From an uncultured Prevotellaceae bacterium (GTDB lineage: Bacteria; Bacteroidota; Bacteroidia; Bacteroidales; Muribaculaceae), in the NCBI GenBank assembly GCA_900318335.1, contig ONKF01000010.1, forward strand, positions 60,015 through 124,014: a DNA stretch of 64,000 nt. Direction: 5' to 3'. The stretch's first letter is position 1. Every line of letters begins with the position of its first letter. Positions 17,646 to 25,363 of the stretch are shown here, piece after piece. The notes beneath the pieces were generated by a model. The model had not been told where the DNA came from. It was given only the letters and a program-made list of their open reading frames with translations, and ran no database searches. Position numbers and translations under genes: made by a program.

Positions 17646-18962
17646 ATGAATGTTTCGATAGTTGGAACAGGATATGTGGGTCTGGTGAGCGGCACTTGCT
17701 TCGCCGACCTTGGTGTCAATGTCACCTGTGTGGACAGTGATAGCCAGAAGATCAACCGGCTCGTCTATGGCGCGATTCCCATCTATGAGCCCGGCCTTGA
17801 CAATATGATTGCCCGAAATGTCAACGACAAGCGGTTAACATTCTCCAGCGATTACAAGAAAGGCTTCATTGATCAGGATTACGTCTTTTGCGCCATCGAT
17901 ACCACCGCCGACGAGGATGGCTCGACCGACTTGGGACCCATCTTGGACATTGCCAAAACCTTCGGCGAGAACATCACCCGTTACAGCGTGTTTGTCATCA
18001 AGTCAACGGTGCCTGTAGGTACCGCCCAGCACGTGACCAAAATCATCCGCGAGACCCTTGAGGCCCGTGGTGCCGGCGACATCAAGTTTGACGTGGCCAG
18101 CAACCCCGATTTCCTTACCGAAGGCAATGGCATCAAGGACTTCATGAAGCCCGACCGCATCGTCATCGGCACCGAAACGGCCAGCGCCCGTCAAGCCATG
18201 GAGCGCCTGTACCGCACCATCCTGATGCACAATAACCGCACCGTCATCTATACCGACACACGCACGGCCGAGATGATCAAGTATGCGGCCACCTCGATGC
18301 TCGCCACACGCGTTAGCTTCATGAACGAGATTGCCAACCTGTGTGAGATCGTGGGTGCCGACATCAATGTGGTGCGTCATGGTGTGGGTACCGACAGCCG
18401 CATTGGTCCCAAGTACATCTTCCCCGGCTGCGGTTACGGCGGCACGCTGTTCCCCCAGGACATCAAGGACTTGATCAAGATAGGTAACGAGCACAACTTC
18501 GACATGGAAGTCCTCAAGGCTGTCGAGAATGTGAACACCCGCCAGAAACGCATCATGTTCAAGAAACTCAACAATCACTTCAAGGGTGACCTTGAGGGCA
18601 AGACGGTGGCCCTGTGGGGTCTCGCTTTCAAGCCCGAGACCGACGACATGACCGCGGCTCCTGCCATCGACACCATCAACCTGCTCATGGATGCAGGCTG
18701 CAATGTGCGAGTCTATGACCCGGTAGCCATGAATGCCACCAAGCGCCGCTGGGGTAATGTGTACTGCGGTGTGGACATGTATGACGCCGTCAAGGGTGCC
18801 GATGCGGTTCTCTTGCTCACTGAGTGGCGCCAATTCCGCATTCCCGCCTGGCAGACCGTGAAGAGCCTGATGAAGACCCCGCTCATCATCGATGGCCGCA
18901 ATGTGTATGACGGTAATGAACTCGAGGAGTTAGGTTTCACCTACTACTGCATCGGCCGTTAA
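17646..18962 (+). CDS. UDP-glucose 6-dehydrogenase homologue with altered active site
   Basis: A 438-residue member of the UDP-glucose/GDP-mannose dehydrogenase family. The NAD-binding GTGYVGLVSGTCFA (7-20) and STVPVGT (120-126) are intact, and the length is normal. The active site is not. The family motif GYGGSCFPKD reads GYGGTLFPQD (263-272), so the catalytic Cys is Leu268 and the Lys is Gln271. KYAAN reads KYAAT (Asn to Thr216), NPEF reads NPDF (Asp155), and the usual GTP before the DEDGS motif reads DTT. Lys212 and Asp272 remain. The second oxidation step needs the Cys, so this protein probably does not make UDP-glucuronate. It may do a two-electron oxidation, act on another sugar, or be non-catalytic. 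The open frame argues against a pseudogene. Confidence 0.85.
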   Translation: MNVSIVGTGYVGLVSGTCFADLGVNVTCVDSDSQKINRLVYGAIPIYEPGLDNMIARNVNDKRLTFSSDYKKGFIDQDYVFCAIDTTADEDGSTDLGPILDIAKTFGENITRYSVFVIKSTVPVGTAQHVTKIIRETLEARGAGDIKFDVASNPDFLTEGNGIKDFMKPDRIVIGTETASARQAMERLYRTILMHNNRTVIYTDTRTAEMIKYAATSMLATRVSFMNEIANLCEIVGADINVVRHGVGTDSRIGPKYIFPGCGYGGTLFPQDIKDLIKIGNEHNFDMEVLKAVENVNTRQKRIMFKKLNNHFKGDLEGKTVALWGLAFKPETDDMTAAPAIDTINLLMDAGCNVRVYDPVAMNATKRRWGNVYCGVDMYDAVKGADAVLLLTEWRQFRIPAWQTVKSLMKTPLIIDGRNVYDGNELEELGFTYYCIGR

Positions 18963-18982
18963 CAATCAAGCAACTGGATTAC

Positions 18983-19022
18983 AAAGAAGAACCGCCCCTG
19001 GATTCAGGTGCGGTTCTTCTTT
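18983..19022. terminator. Bidirectional terminator between convergent genes
   Basis: A perfect 13-bp stem pairs 18983-18995 (AAAGAAGAACCGC) with 19010-19022. A-rich and T-rich flanks suit both directions, for the dehydrogenase homologue and the PorE-like gene. Confidence 0.85.
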
Positions 19023-19029
19023 ATTGTCT

Positions 19030-21027
19030 TTAATACTGGTAATCGGTATCGATAACCTCAAACTCGGTGCGCCGGTTGATTTGGTCTGCGGCCTGTTGGT
19101 CTTCCTTGCTTAGGGTTTTTATGAACTCCTCGGTAAGGGTCACGCCTTCCTCAAACTGCGGATACTTGTTGTGAATGCGCTTGGTCACTGTCTTGGGACG
19201 CGACTCGCCATATCCCGCGGGTTTGAGTCGCTCACGCGGAATGCCGCTCTCGATGAGATAGTCAACAACACTCTGGGCACGGCGTTGAGACAGGCCCTGG
19301 TTGTACTTGGCGCTACCGACGCGGTCGGTGTGCGAAGCCATCTCAATGACAATGTTGGGATGATCCTTTAGGAGCATGACCATACTGTCGAGGGCGAGTT
19401 TAGACTCGTCACGCAGGACGGCTTTATCGAAGTCATAGAAGATATTCTCAATGATCTGCGCCTTGAACATGGCAGCGAGGATGAAATCGACATTGTACTC
19501 GGCATCCTCCTCGGCGGCATCGCTCACAAACTCCTGACGGGCATTTAGATAGCCATCGGCACCAGCGAGCATCGCATACTTGACACCACGCTGCAGGTCA
19601 AAGCGGAAGGAGCCATCGGGTTTGGCCACGGTCTTCTGGTTGCTGCCGTCATCACCCACGATGCGGATGACCGCGTTAGGCACCGGCTCATCGTCCTTAT
19701 CGACCACATAGCCCGAAATCCAGATTTGGAGGTCAGGTTTAACGAAATCAAAGATATGGTCATAGCCACGGGCATCACCGCGGTTGCTCGAGAACATACC
19801 GCTCTCGCCTGCACCGAAAGTGATACCGAAGTCATCGCCCGCCGAGTTCATCGGCACGCCCATGTTCTCGATGACCCAACGGTCCATGGCCGTCTTGTCA
19901 TTCTCGTCACGGGGCTGCAACTTGGCAACAAACAGGTCCAGACCACCCATGCCGGGGTGTCCGTCACTGGAGAAATACAGCAGGCTGTCGGTACGCATAT
20001 TGGGAAAACGCTCATCGCCTTTGGTATTGATCTGCGGTCCCATATTCTCGAGGGTACCGTGCTTGTCCTTGAGGTTGATGCGCCAGATGTCGGTGCCGCC
20101 CTGGCCTCCGGGCATATCGCTGGAGAAGTAGAGCCACTGGCCATCGGGGCTGACGGCGGGGTCGGTATAGTTGCTGAGCGTGTCGGCGGTAATCTCAAAC
20201 TTCTGCGGCGCGCTCCACTTGGCCTCGCTGCGGGTACTGGTATAGATCTCGACTGTGGTGGGCCAGTCTTGCCGCACCGCACGCGCCAGGTACATCATCG
20301 AGCCGTCAGGGGCGAAAGCCGCCGCGCCCTCGTCATGCTCGGTGTTCAGTCCACCGTCCACGACTTCGGGACGGGACCAAACTCCCTTCTCGTCCTTCTT
20401 GGTGAAGTAGATATCACCTTTCTTGGTGCCGGTGATCTCGCTGCGCAGTTCACCTGTTGATTTCTCGTTGGTCGAGGTGAAGTAGATGTACTCCATGTTT
20501 TTGTCGAGGTACATCGGGCAATAGTCGGCGCGGCGCGAATTGAGCAGTTTGTTCTGCTTGACGATATAGCGTGAGCCCTCTTCCTTCCACTGGGGCGCTA
20601 ACTCACAACCCCGCTTGCCCACGAGAGCCTCCCAATCATCGGGAAACATCTCCAGATAGGCATCATAGCTCTTGATAGCGGCGGCATACTGCCCCTCGAG
20701 CTGCTGGGCCTGGGCGAGGCGTAACAGCGTGGTCGAGTCCTCATACTCATAGCGGATGGCGTTCTGGAACGCAGCCGTGGCACGGTTACCCTGGTTAAGC
20801 TTCAAGTGGCACATGCCCAACTGGTAGGCGAGCTCACCACGCAGCCAGGCATCTTCCTTGCGGTTATAACGGTTGTATAGCTTACGGTAGATGGTCGCGG
20901 CATCAAAGTACTCTCCGCGATCATATGCCTCATCAGCATCCTTGAGTTTGGGGCCTTTACATGACGTCAATGATAATGCCACCGACGCCAGCATCAGACC
21001 CACCATGATATAGAGTATCCGTTTCAT
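19030..21027 (-). CDS. PorE-like T9SS lipoprotein (TPR, PD40 propeller, CRD, OmpA domain)
   Basis: A lipoprotein of about 665 residues. From the ATG at 21027 it begins MKRILYIMVGLMLASVALSLTSC, a lipoprotein signal; an ATG nine codons upstream is less likely. The order is TPR-like helices (about 30-130), a WD40/PD40 beta-propeller with repeats such as FAPDGSMMYLARA and VSPDGQWLYFSSD, a carboxypeptidase-regulatory-like domain (ISGYVVDKDDEPVPNAVIRI), then an OmpA peptidoglycan-binding domain with SHTDRVGSAKYNQGLSQRRA. This architecture and length match PorE of the type IX secretion system. Other OmpA-PD40 lipoproteins share parts of it, so the assignment is strong but not proven. Confidence 0.8.
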   Translation of the reverse strand: MKRILYIMVGLMLASVALSLTSCKGPKLKDADEAYDRGEYFDAATIYRKLYNRYNRKEDAWLRGELAYQLGMCHLKLNQGNRATAAFQNAIRYEYEDSTTLLRLAQAQQLEGQYAAAIKSYDAYLEMFPDDWEALVGKRGCELAPQWKEEGSRYIVKQNKLLNSRRADYCPMYLDKNMEYIYFTSTNEKSTGELRSEITGTKKGDIYFTKKDEKGVWSRPEVVDGGLNTEHDEGAAAFAPDGSMMYLARAVRQDWPTTVEIYTSTRSEAKWSAPQKFEITADTLSNYTDPAVSPDGQWLYFSSDMPGGQGGTDIWRINLKDKHGTLENMGPQINTKGDERFPNMRTDSLLYFSSDGHPGMGGLDLFVAKLQPRDENDKTAMDRWVIENMGVPMNSAGDDFGITFGAGESGMFSSNRGDARGYDHIFDFVKPDLQIWISGYVVDKDDEPVPNAVIRIVGDDGSNQKTVAKPDGSFRFDLQRGVKYAMLAGADGYLNARQEFVSDAAEEDAEYNVDFILAAMFKAQIIENIFYDFDKAVLRDESKLALDSMVMLLKDHPNIVIEMASHTDRVGSAKYNQGLSQRRAQSVVDYLIESGIPRERLKPAGYGESRPKTVTKRIHNKYPQFEEGVTLTEEFIKTLSKEDQQAADQINRRTEFEVIDTDYQY

Positions 21028-21107
21028 GAAATTGCGATACAATTGCTTTAACATAAAAAACGATAAAGCAACCTCATTTATTGTCCATCCCCACTAAAAC
21101 CTGAAAC

Positions 21108-21920
21108 CTACTCACTATACCTCCTGGTGATGGACATCTGGTGCTTGCCGTCGAGGGCGATGCTCACACGGGTATAGCGGCCATGGGTGTCGATGTCGTA
21201 GTCGAAGGTCCGCTCGTGAATCACGTCGGTGCCATTCAGTTCCTTGATGGCGATAAGGAACTTCTTGCCTGTCGCCGTGTCAAAGTCGTAGTGGTAACGG
21301 AACACACGGCCTCCCACTTCCTCGCGAACGATGTAGCCGTCCTGATAGAGTAGCGTGCGCTTGTCACTGCCAGACTGGGTAATCACGCGCTTGGTGAGGT
21401 GGCCCTGCTCATTGTAGGTATAGTCCTGACGGCTCCCGTTACTGCCCTTGATGCTCTCACGGCGGCCATGGTCGCCATAGATAGACGCATAGTTGATGGT
21501 GCGGTTCTTGCTCTTGCTCTGCTTGATGGCAAAGCCTAACACCTCATCATAGGTATAGGTGTAATTCACCTCTGTCTTGGTGCCCTTGCTGCCCTGGATA
21601 ATGGATTGGGTGAGCAAGCCCTGCTTGTTGAAGATGAACACGTTGTCACGCGTGCGGCCATCGGCCATGATCACATGCTCGTCAACACGGCCTGTGCAAC
21701 CGTTGAAACCCAGATCCAAGTGCTCGATGCGGTAACTGTGGGTCGGGTTGTTCACCAGATTGGTATAAAACAGCTTCACGCTGGGATCAACCGGACGCAT
21801 GGTGTCGATGTAGGCTGCCAGGTCTTCGAGCAGCACATCCTGGCTGCAGTAGCTGTTCTGGGCATTCATGGCCCCTATCGTCAAGATGGCCATGATGGCC
21901 ATCAACAAAAATCTCTTGTT
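21108..21920 (-). CDS. Secreted protein with YD-like repeats, function unknown
   Basis: A 270-residue exported protein. The start MNKRFLLMAIMAILTIGAMNA at 21920 is preferred over an upstream codon at 21953, because the latter lies on the promoter -7 box. The mature part has short YD/RHS-like repeats, such as YNEQGHLTKRVITQSG, DYTYNEQG and FDYDIDTHGRYTRV. There is no toxin domain and no large RHS shell, so it is not a polymorphic toxin. Function is unknown. Confidence 0.7.
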   Translation of the reverse strand, partial: NKRFLLMAIMAILTIGAMNAQNSYCSQDVLLEDLAAYIDTMRPVDPSVKLFYTNLVNNPTHSYRIEHLDLGFNGCTGRVDEHVIMADGRTRDNVFIFNKQGLLTQSIIQGSKGTKTEVNYTYTYDEVLGFAIKQSKSKNRTINYASIYGDHGRRESIKGSNGSRQDYTYNEQGHLTKRVITQSGSDKRTLLYQDGYIVREEVGGRVFRYHYDFDTATGKKFLIAIKELNGTDVIHERTFDYDIDTHGRYTRVSIALDGKHQMSITRRYSE

Positions 21921-21950
21921 CATAATCATTGTTGCCTTATTTACTGACAA

Positions 21951-21981
21951 CAAAGGTAAATAAAAACTTCAATCTCACCAA
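21951..21981 (-). promoter_or_regulatory. Promoter of the YD-repeat gene
   Basis: On the minus strand TTG (21979-21981) and TACCTTTG (21951-21958) are 20 nt apart. This sets the start codon of the gene at 21920. Confidence 0.65.
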
Positions 21982-22094
21982 AAAATCCCACATTTAGCGG
22001 AATTTATGGCCGTGGGTTGACGATTTTTACCTATCTTCGCAGTTTGTTAACCGTCTAAAACAACCTAATTATATCAACAACATCAATTAATTTT

Positions 22095-24062
22095 ATGAAA
22101 GACGAAGAAATCATTGTTCAAGATCAGCAAGAAGAGATCGCGCTGCCCGAGAACGCCGCTCGTGAGCTCAAGCCCGGGGAGAAGTATGTCCCCATCTTGA
22201 AGCCCGACAAGACGTATCCCGAGATCACGCCCTACAGCGTCTCGCTGGGTCTGATCATGGCGGTCATCTTCAGTGCCGCAGCAGCCTATCTGGGCCTCAA
22301 GGTGGGCCAGGTCTTTGAGGCTGCCATTCCCATCGCTATCATCGCCGCCGGTATCGGTGCGGTGACCAAGCGCAAGAACTCGCTGGGCGAGAATGTCATC
22401 ATCCAGTCGATTGGTGCCGCTTCGGGCATCATCGTGGCTGGTGCCATCTTCACTCTGCCCGCCCTGTACATCCTGCAAGCCGAGTACCCCGAAATCACGG
22501 TGAACTTCCTGGAAGTCTTCCTCAGTTCACTGTTGGGCGGTATCTTAGGCATCCTATTCTTTATCCCCTTCCGCAAGTACTTTGTGAGCGACATGCACGG
22601 CAAGTTCCCGTTCCCCGAGGCTACCGCGACGACCCAGGTGCTCGTCAGTGGCCAGAAGGGTGGCGACCAGGCCCGTCCTCTGCTCATCGCCGGTCTGGTG
22701 GGTGGTCTGTATGACTTCCTGCTCTCGACCTTCGGTTGGTGGAAAGAGGTGCTCACGACCCAAGCCATCCCCGCCATGGAAAACTTCACCAACAACGTGA
22801 AGATGATCTTCAAGATCAACACCGGTGCCGCTGTGCTGGGTCTGGGCTACATCATCGGCCTGCCCTACGCGTTTATCATCTTTGCCGGTAGTGCCTTTAT
22901 CTGGTGGGTAATCGTACCCCTGTTGGGTATGAATCCCGAGTACGCCCAGATGGCACCTGACCAGATCTTTGCTGGTGGTGCCCGCTACATCGGTATCGGT
23001 GGTATCGCGATGAGCGGTATCATCGGCATCGTCAAGTCGTGGGGTGTCATCAAGAACGCCGCTGGCCTCGCTGGCCAGGCCTTCAAGGGTCAGGACCAGA
23101 ACGTGAAGGTGGAGCGTCACCAGCGCGACATCTCCATGAAGGTGCTTGTGTTTGCCCTCTTGGCAGCCCTGTTGGTGACCTTCGTATTCTTCTACATCGG
23201 TGTGATCCACAACCTGTTGCAGACGATTGTCGCCTTCCTCGTTGTCCTGGTTATCGCCTTCCTGTTCACAACAGTGGCCGCCAACGCTATCGCTATCGTG
23301 GGCAGTAACCCCGTGTCGGGTATGACCCTGATGACCCTTATCGTGGCCAGCGTCATCTTTGTTGCCATCGGCCTCAACGGTTCTAAGGGTATTGTGGCAG
23401 CCATGGTCATCGGTGGTGTGGTCTGCACCGCCTTGTCAATGGCTGGTGGTATGGTCACCGATATGAAGATCGGTTACTGGATTGGCACCACTCCTGCCAA
23501 GCAGCAGACGTGGAAGTTCGTCGGCACCCTCGTGTCGGCAGCTACCGTCGGTGGTGTGATGATCATCCTGAACAAGGCCTACGGCTTCACGGGCGAGAAT
23601 GCCCTCGTTGCCCCCCAGGCCAATGCTATGGCAGCCGTCATCAAGCCTCTCATGATGGGTGGTGAGACTCCCTGGTTACTCTATGGTGTCGGTGCCATCT
23701 TAGCCCTGTTGCTCAACTGGCTCAAGGTGCCTGCCCTGCCCTTCTCATTAGGTATGTTCATCCCCTTGCAGCTCAATGCACCGCTGCTCGTCGGCGCCAT
23801 CATCAGCTGGTTCGTCGGCAGCCGCAGCAAGGACGAGAAGGTCAACAACGCCCGCAAGGAGCGTGGTACCCTCTTGGCATCTGGTTTCATCGCTGGTGGC
23901 GCCCTCATGGGTGTTGTCAGCGCCGCGATGATCTTCTTTGGATTCAAGTACGTCAGCCCGCTTAGCGATACCGCCAGCAACTGGCTCGCCATCGTGATGT
24001 ACATTGCTCTCATCCTCTTCCTCGCTATCTCCTGCCTCCGCGCCAGCAAGGACAAGAAGTAA
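22095..24062 (+). CDS. OPT family oligopeptide transporter
   Basis: A 655-residue inner-membrane transporter with about 14-16 hydrophobic helices. The early region PEITPYSVSLGLIMAVIFSAAAAYLGL and FPFPEATATTQVL are characteristic of the oligopeptide transporter (OPT) family, probably peptide uptake driven by an ion gradient. A 25-residue acidic N-terminus precedes the first helix. A -7-like TATCTTCG is at 22032-22039. It is followed 10 nt after the stop by the first REP repeat. Confidence 0.9.
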   Translation: MKDEEIIVQDQQEEIALPENAARELKPGEKYVPILKPDKTYPEITPYSVSLGLIMAVIFSAAAAYLGLKVGQVFEAAIPIAIIAAGIGAVTKRKNSLGENVIIQSIGAASGIIVAGAIFTLPALYILQAEYPEITVNFLEVFLSSLLGGILGILFFIPFRKYFVSDMHGKFPFPEATATTQVLVSGQKGGDQARPLLIAGLVGGLYDFLLSTFGWWKEVLTTQAIPAMENFTNNVKMIFKINTGAAVLGLGYIIGLPYAFIIFAGSAFIWWVIVPLLGMNPEYAQMAPDQIFAGGARYIGIGGIAMSGIIGIVKSWGVIKNAAGLAGQAFKGQDQNVKVERHQRDISMKVLVFALLAALLVTFVFFYIGVIHNLLQTIVAFLVVLVIAFLFTTVAANAIAIVGSNPVSGMTLMTLIVASVIFVAIGLNGSKGIVAAMVIGGVVCTALSMAGGMVTDMKIGYWIGTTPAKQQTWKFVGTLVSAATVGGVMIILNKAYGFTGENALVAPQANAMAAVIKPLMMGGETPWLLYGVGAILALLLNWLKVPALPFSLGMFIPLQLNAPLLVGAIISWFVGSRSKDEKVNNARKERGTLLASGFIAGGALMGVVSAAMIFFGFKYVSPLSDTASNWLAIVMYIALILFLAISCLRASKDKK

Positions 24063-24071
24063 TCTATCAAC

Positions 24072-24094
24072 GAGCCGGTGGCTCGCACTACTAC
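24072..24094 (-). repeat. REP element A (inverted orientation)
   Basis: On the minus strand it reads GTAG-TAGTGC-GAGCC-ACC-GGCTC: a GTAG head, a short linker and a 5-bp hairpin with loop ACC. It faces element B head to head, 32 nt away, as in a REPIN pair. Confidence 0.65.
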
Positions 24095-24126
24095 AACCCT
24101 TGTTGCAACTATGATGCTTGGTTGAT

Positions 24127-24147
24127 GTAGTGCAGGCCACCGGCCTG
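24127..24147 (+). repeat. REP element B
   Basis: GTAG head (24127-24130), then TG and the hairpin CAGGCC-ACC-GGCCTG with a perfect 6-bp stem. It lies 18 nt before the start of the transposase gene. Between A and B is the 8-bp palindrome GTTGCAAC (24102-24109). Confidence 0.7.
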
Positions 24148-24165
24148 TTTAATACCCAATCCCCA

Positions 24166-25155
24166 ATGGATAACCAGAGGCACGACCGCGACGAGAGGCG
24201 CAGGCAGTGGTGGGAAAGCCACCATGAGGGCCTCCAGGTCAACCGCTCCATGAAGCGGCGCAATGCTTGGCATGACTATCATAGCCGTTGCATTTACATG
24301 GTGACAATGGCCGTGGAAGGTCGCAAACCTGTACTAGGGGAATTGTCCTCCCCCGATGACAATCACCCCACTCCGTGGGTGCATCCTAGCGCATTAGGTG
24401 AGAGCGTGCTCAGCTGTTGGCAATCTATTCCCAACCATTATCCCGAAGTGCAACTGCTGGATATCCAGTTGATGCCTGACCACATGCATGGTGTTCTCTT
24501 CGTTACCCGCCAAGTTCCATATCATTTGGGCAAGGTAGTTAACGGCTTCAAAGTGGGATGCAATGCCTCATCAAGGGAAATACTGGGGACAACCCTTTGG
24601 GAAGAGGGTTACCATGACAGGATTCTCATCAATAAAGGTCAACTGGAAACCATGTTGAACTACTTGCATGACAATCCCCGCCGACTATGGACAAAGCGCT
24701 ACCATCCCGAGCTTTTCACCGTCCAGCAAGACTTTATCGTGGGAGATACCCAAGTCGCCATCGCGGGTAACAGATTCCTGCTTGAACACCCTTTTAAAGC
24801 TGTCGTACAATGCTCACGTAGCATCAATACCGATGAAGCCATAGCACAAGAAGTCAACCGTTACATGGCAATGGCGAGAGATGGCGCGATACTCGTCTCA
24901 CCCTGCATCAGCCCATGCGAAAAAGCAGTGATGAGAACCGCTTTTGAAGCAGGGATACGGGAAATCATCCTGCTTGAGAACGGTTTCTCACCGATGTGGA
25001 AACCAGGAGGACAACAGTTCGATGCCTGTGCTAGAGGGCAGTTACTCTTCGTCGCCCCTTGGCCCTATCACAGCGAGAAAAAGAAAATCACCCGCGACCA
25101 GTGCCTGCAACTCAACGACCTGGCTAAACATATCGCCACCCTGCCTCCCAAGTAG
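24166..25155 (+). CDS. REP-associated tyrosine transposase (RAYT) with extra C-terminal domain
   Basis: A 329-residue protein from the ATG at 24166; a TTG 48 nt upstream lies before REP B and is unlikely. The N-terminal half is an IS200/Y1-type HUH transposase: LMPDHMHGVLFV holds the HxH motif, and NYLHDNPRR probably carries the catalytic tyrosine. The conserved RAYT start RNAWHDYHSRCIYMVT is present. The last 130 or so residues are an added domain with GAILVSPCISPCEKAVM and IREIILLENGFSPMWKP, which reads like a Rossmann/DprA-type fold; this is an impression. RAYTs are single-copy, non-spreading transposases that process REP hairpins. The gene is bracketed by three REP copies. Confidence 0.85.
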   Translation: MDNQRHDRDERRRQWWESHHEGLQVNRSMKRRNAWHDYHSRCIYMVTMAVEGRKPVLGELSSPDDNHPTPWVHPSALGESVLSCWQSIPNHYPEVQLLDIQLMPDHMHGVLFVTRQVPYHLGKVVNGFKVGCNASSREILGTTLWEEGYHDRILINKGQLETMLNYLHDNPRRLWTKRYHPELFTVQQDFIVGDTQVAIAGNRFLLEHPFKAVVQCSRSINTDEAIAQEVNRYMAMARDGAILVSPCISPCEKAVMRTAFEAGIREIILLENGFSPMWKPGGQQFDACARGQLLFVAPWPYHSEKKKITRDQCLQLNDLAKHIATLPPK

Positions 25156-25172
25156 TGCAGGCCACCGGCTTG
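25152..25172 (+). repeat. REP element C
   Basis: GTAG head (25152-25155) supplies the TAG stop codon of the transposase; then TG and the hairpin CAGGCC-ACC-GGCTTG with one G-T wobble. Same orientation as B, and identical to B except for one base. Confidence 0.7.
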
Positions 25173-25203
25173 AATTTGTTTCAATTGTGTTTATTGCAAA
25201 AAT

Positions 25204-25233
25204 AAAAAAGGACGACAGTTGTCGTCCTTTTTG
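25204..25233. terminator. Bidirectional terminator between RAYT and tRNA-Ser
   Basis: A 7-bp stem GGACGAC-AGTT-GTCGTCC (25210-25227) is flanked by a run of A and a run of T, a textbook intrinsic terminator in both directions. It directly follows the CCA end of the tRNA. Confidence 0.9.
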
Positions 25234-25322
25234 GCGGAGTGACCGAGATTCGAACTCGGGATACGCTTTTGACGTATACACGCTTTCCAGGCGTGCCTCT
25301 TCAGCCACTCGAGCATGGCGGA
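25232..25322 (-). tRNA. tRNA-Ser(GGA), acceptor stem mispaired
   Basis: On the minus strand the D stem (CTC/GAG), the anticodon stem-loop CACGC-CTGGAAA-GCGTG with anticodon GGA, the long variable arm and the T arm CCGAG-TTCGAAT-CTCGG all fold, and CCA is encoded. The 3' acceptor strand is TCACTCC followed by G73, so the 5' strand should be GGAGTGA. The sequence instead has TCCGCCA, which cannot pair and repeats the last seven bases of the gene. The gene is thus either a pseudogene, a product of local rearrangement, or an assembly error. Confidence 0.75.
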
Positions 25323-25363
25323 TAAATGCAAAATTTTGGAGAAATTTTGATATTTTTGTACCC

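Noticed and set aside
21108-21920. Polymorphic RHS toxin
   Set aside because: Only a few short YD-like repeats in a 270-residue protein; no toxin domain and no immunity gene beside it.
24944-25363. Upstream extension of the RecD-like helicase frame
   Set aside because: It reads through the transposase end, the terminator and the tRNA gene; the ATG at 25364 fits the helicase N-terminus.
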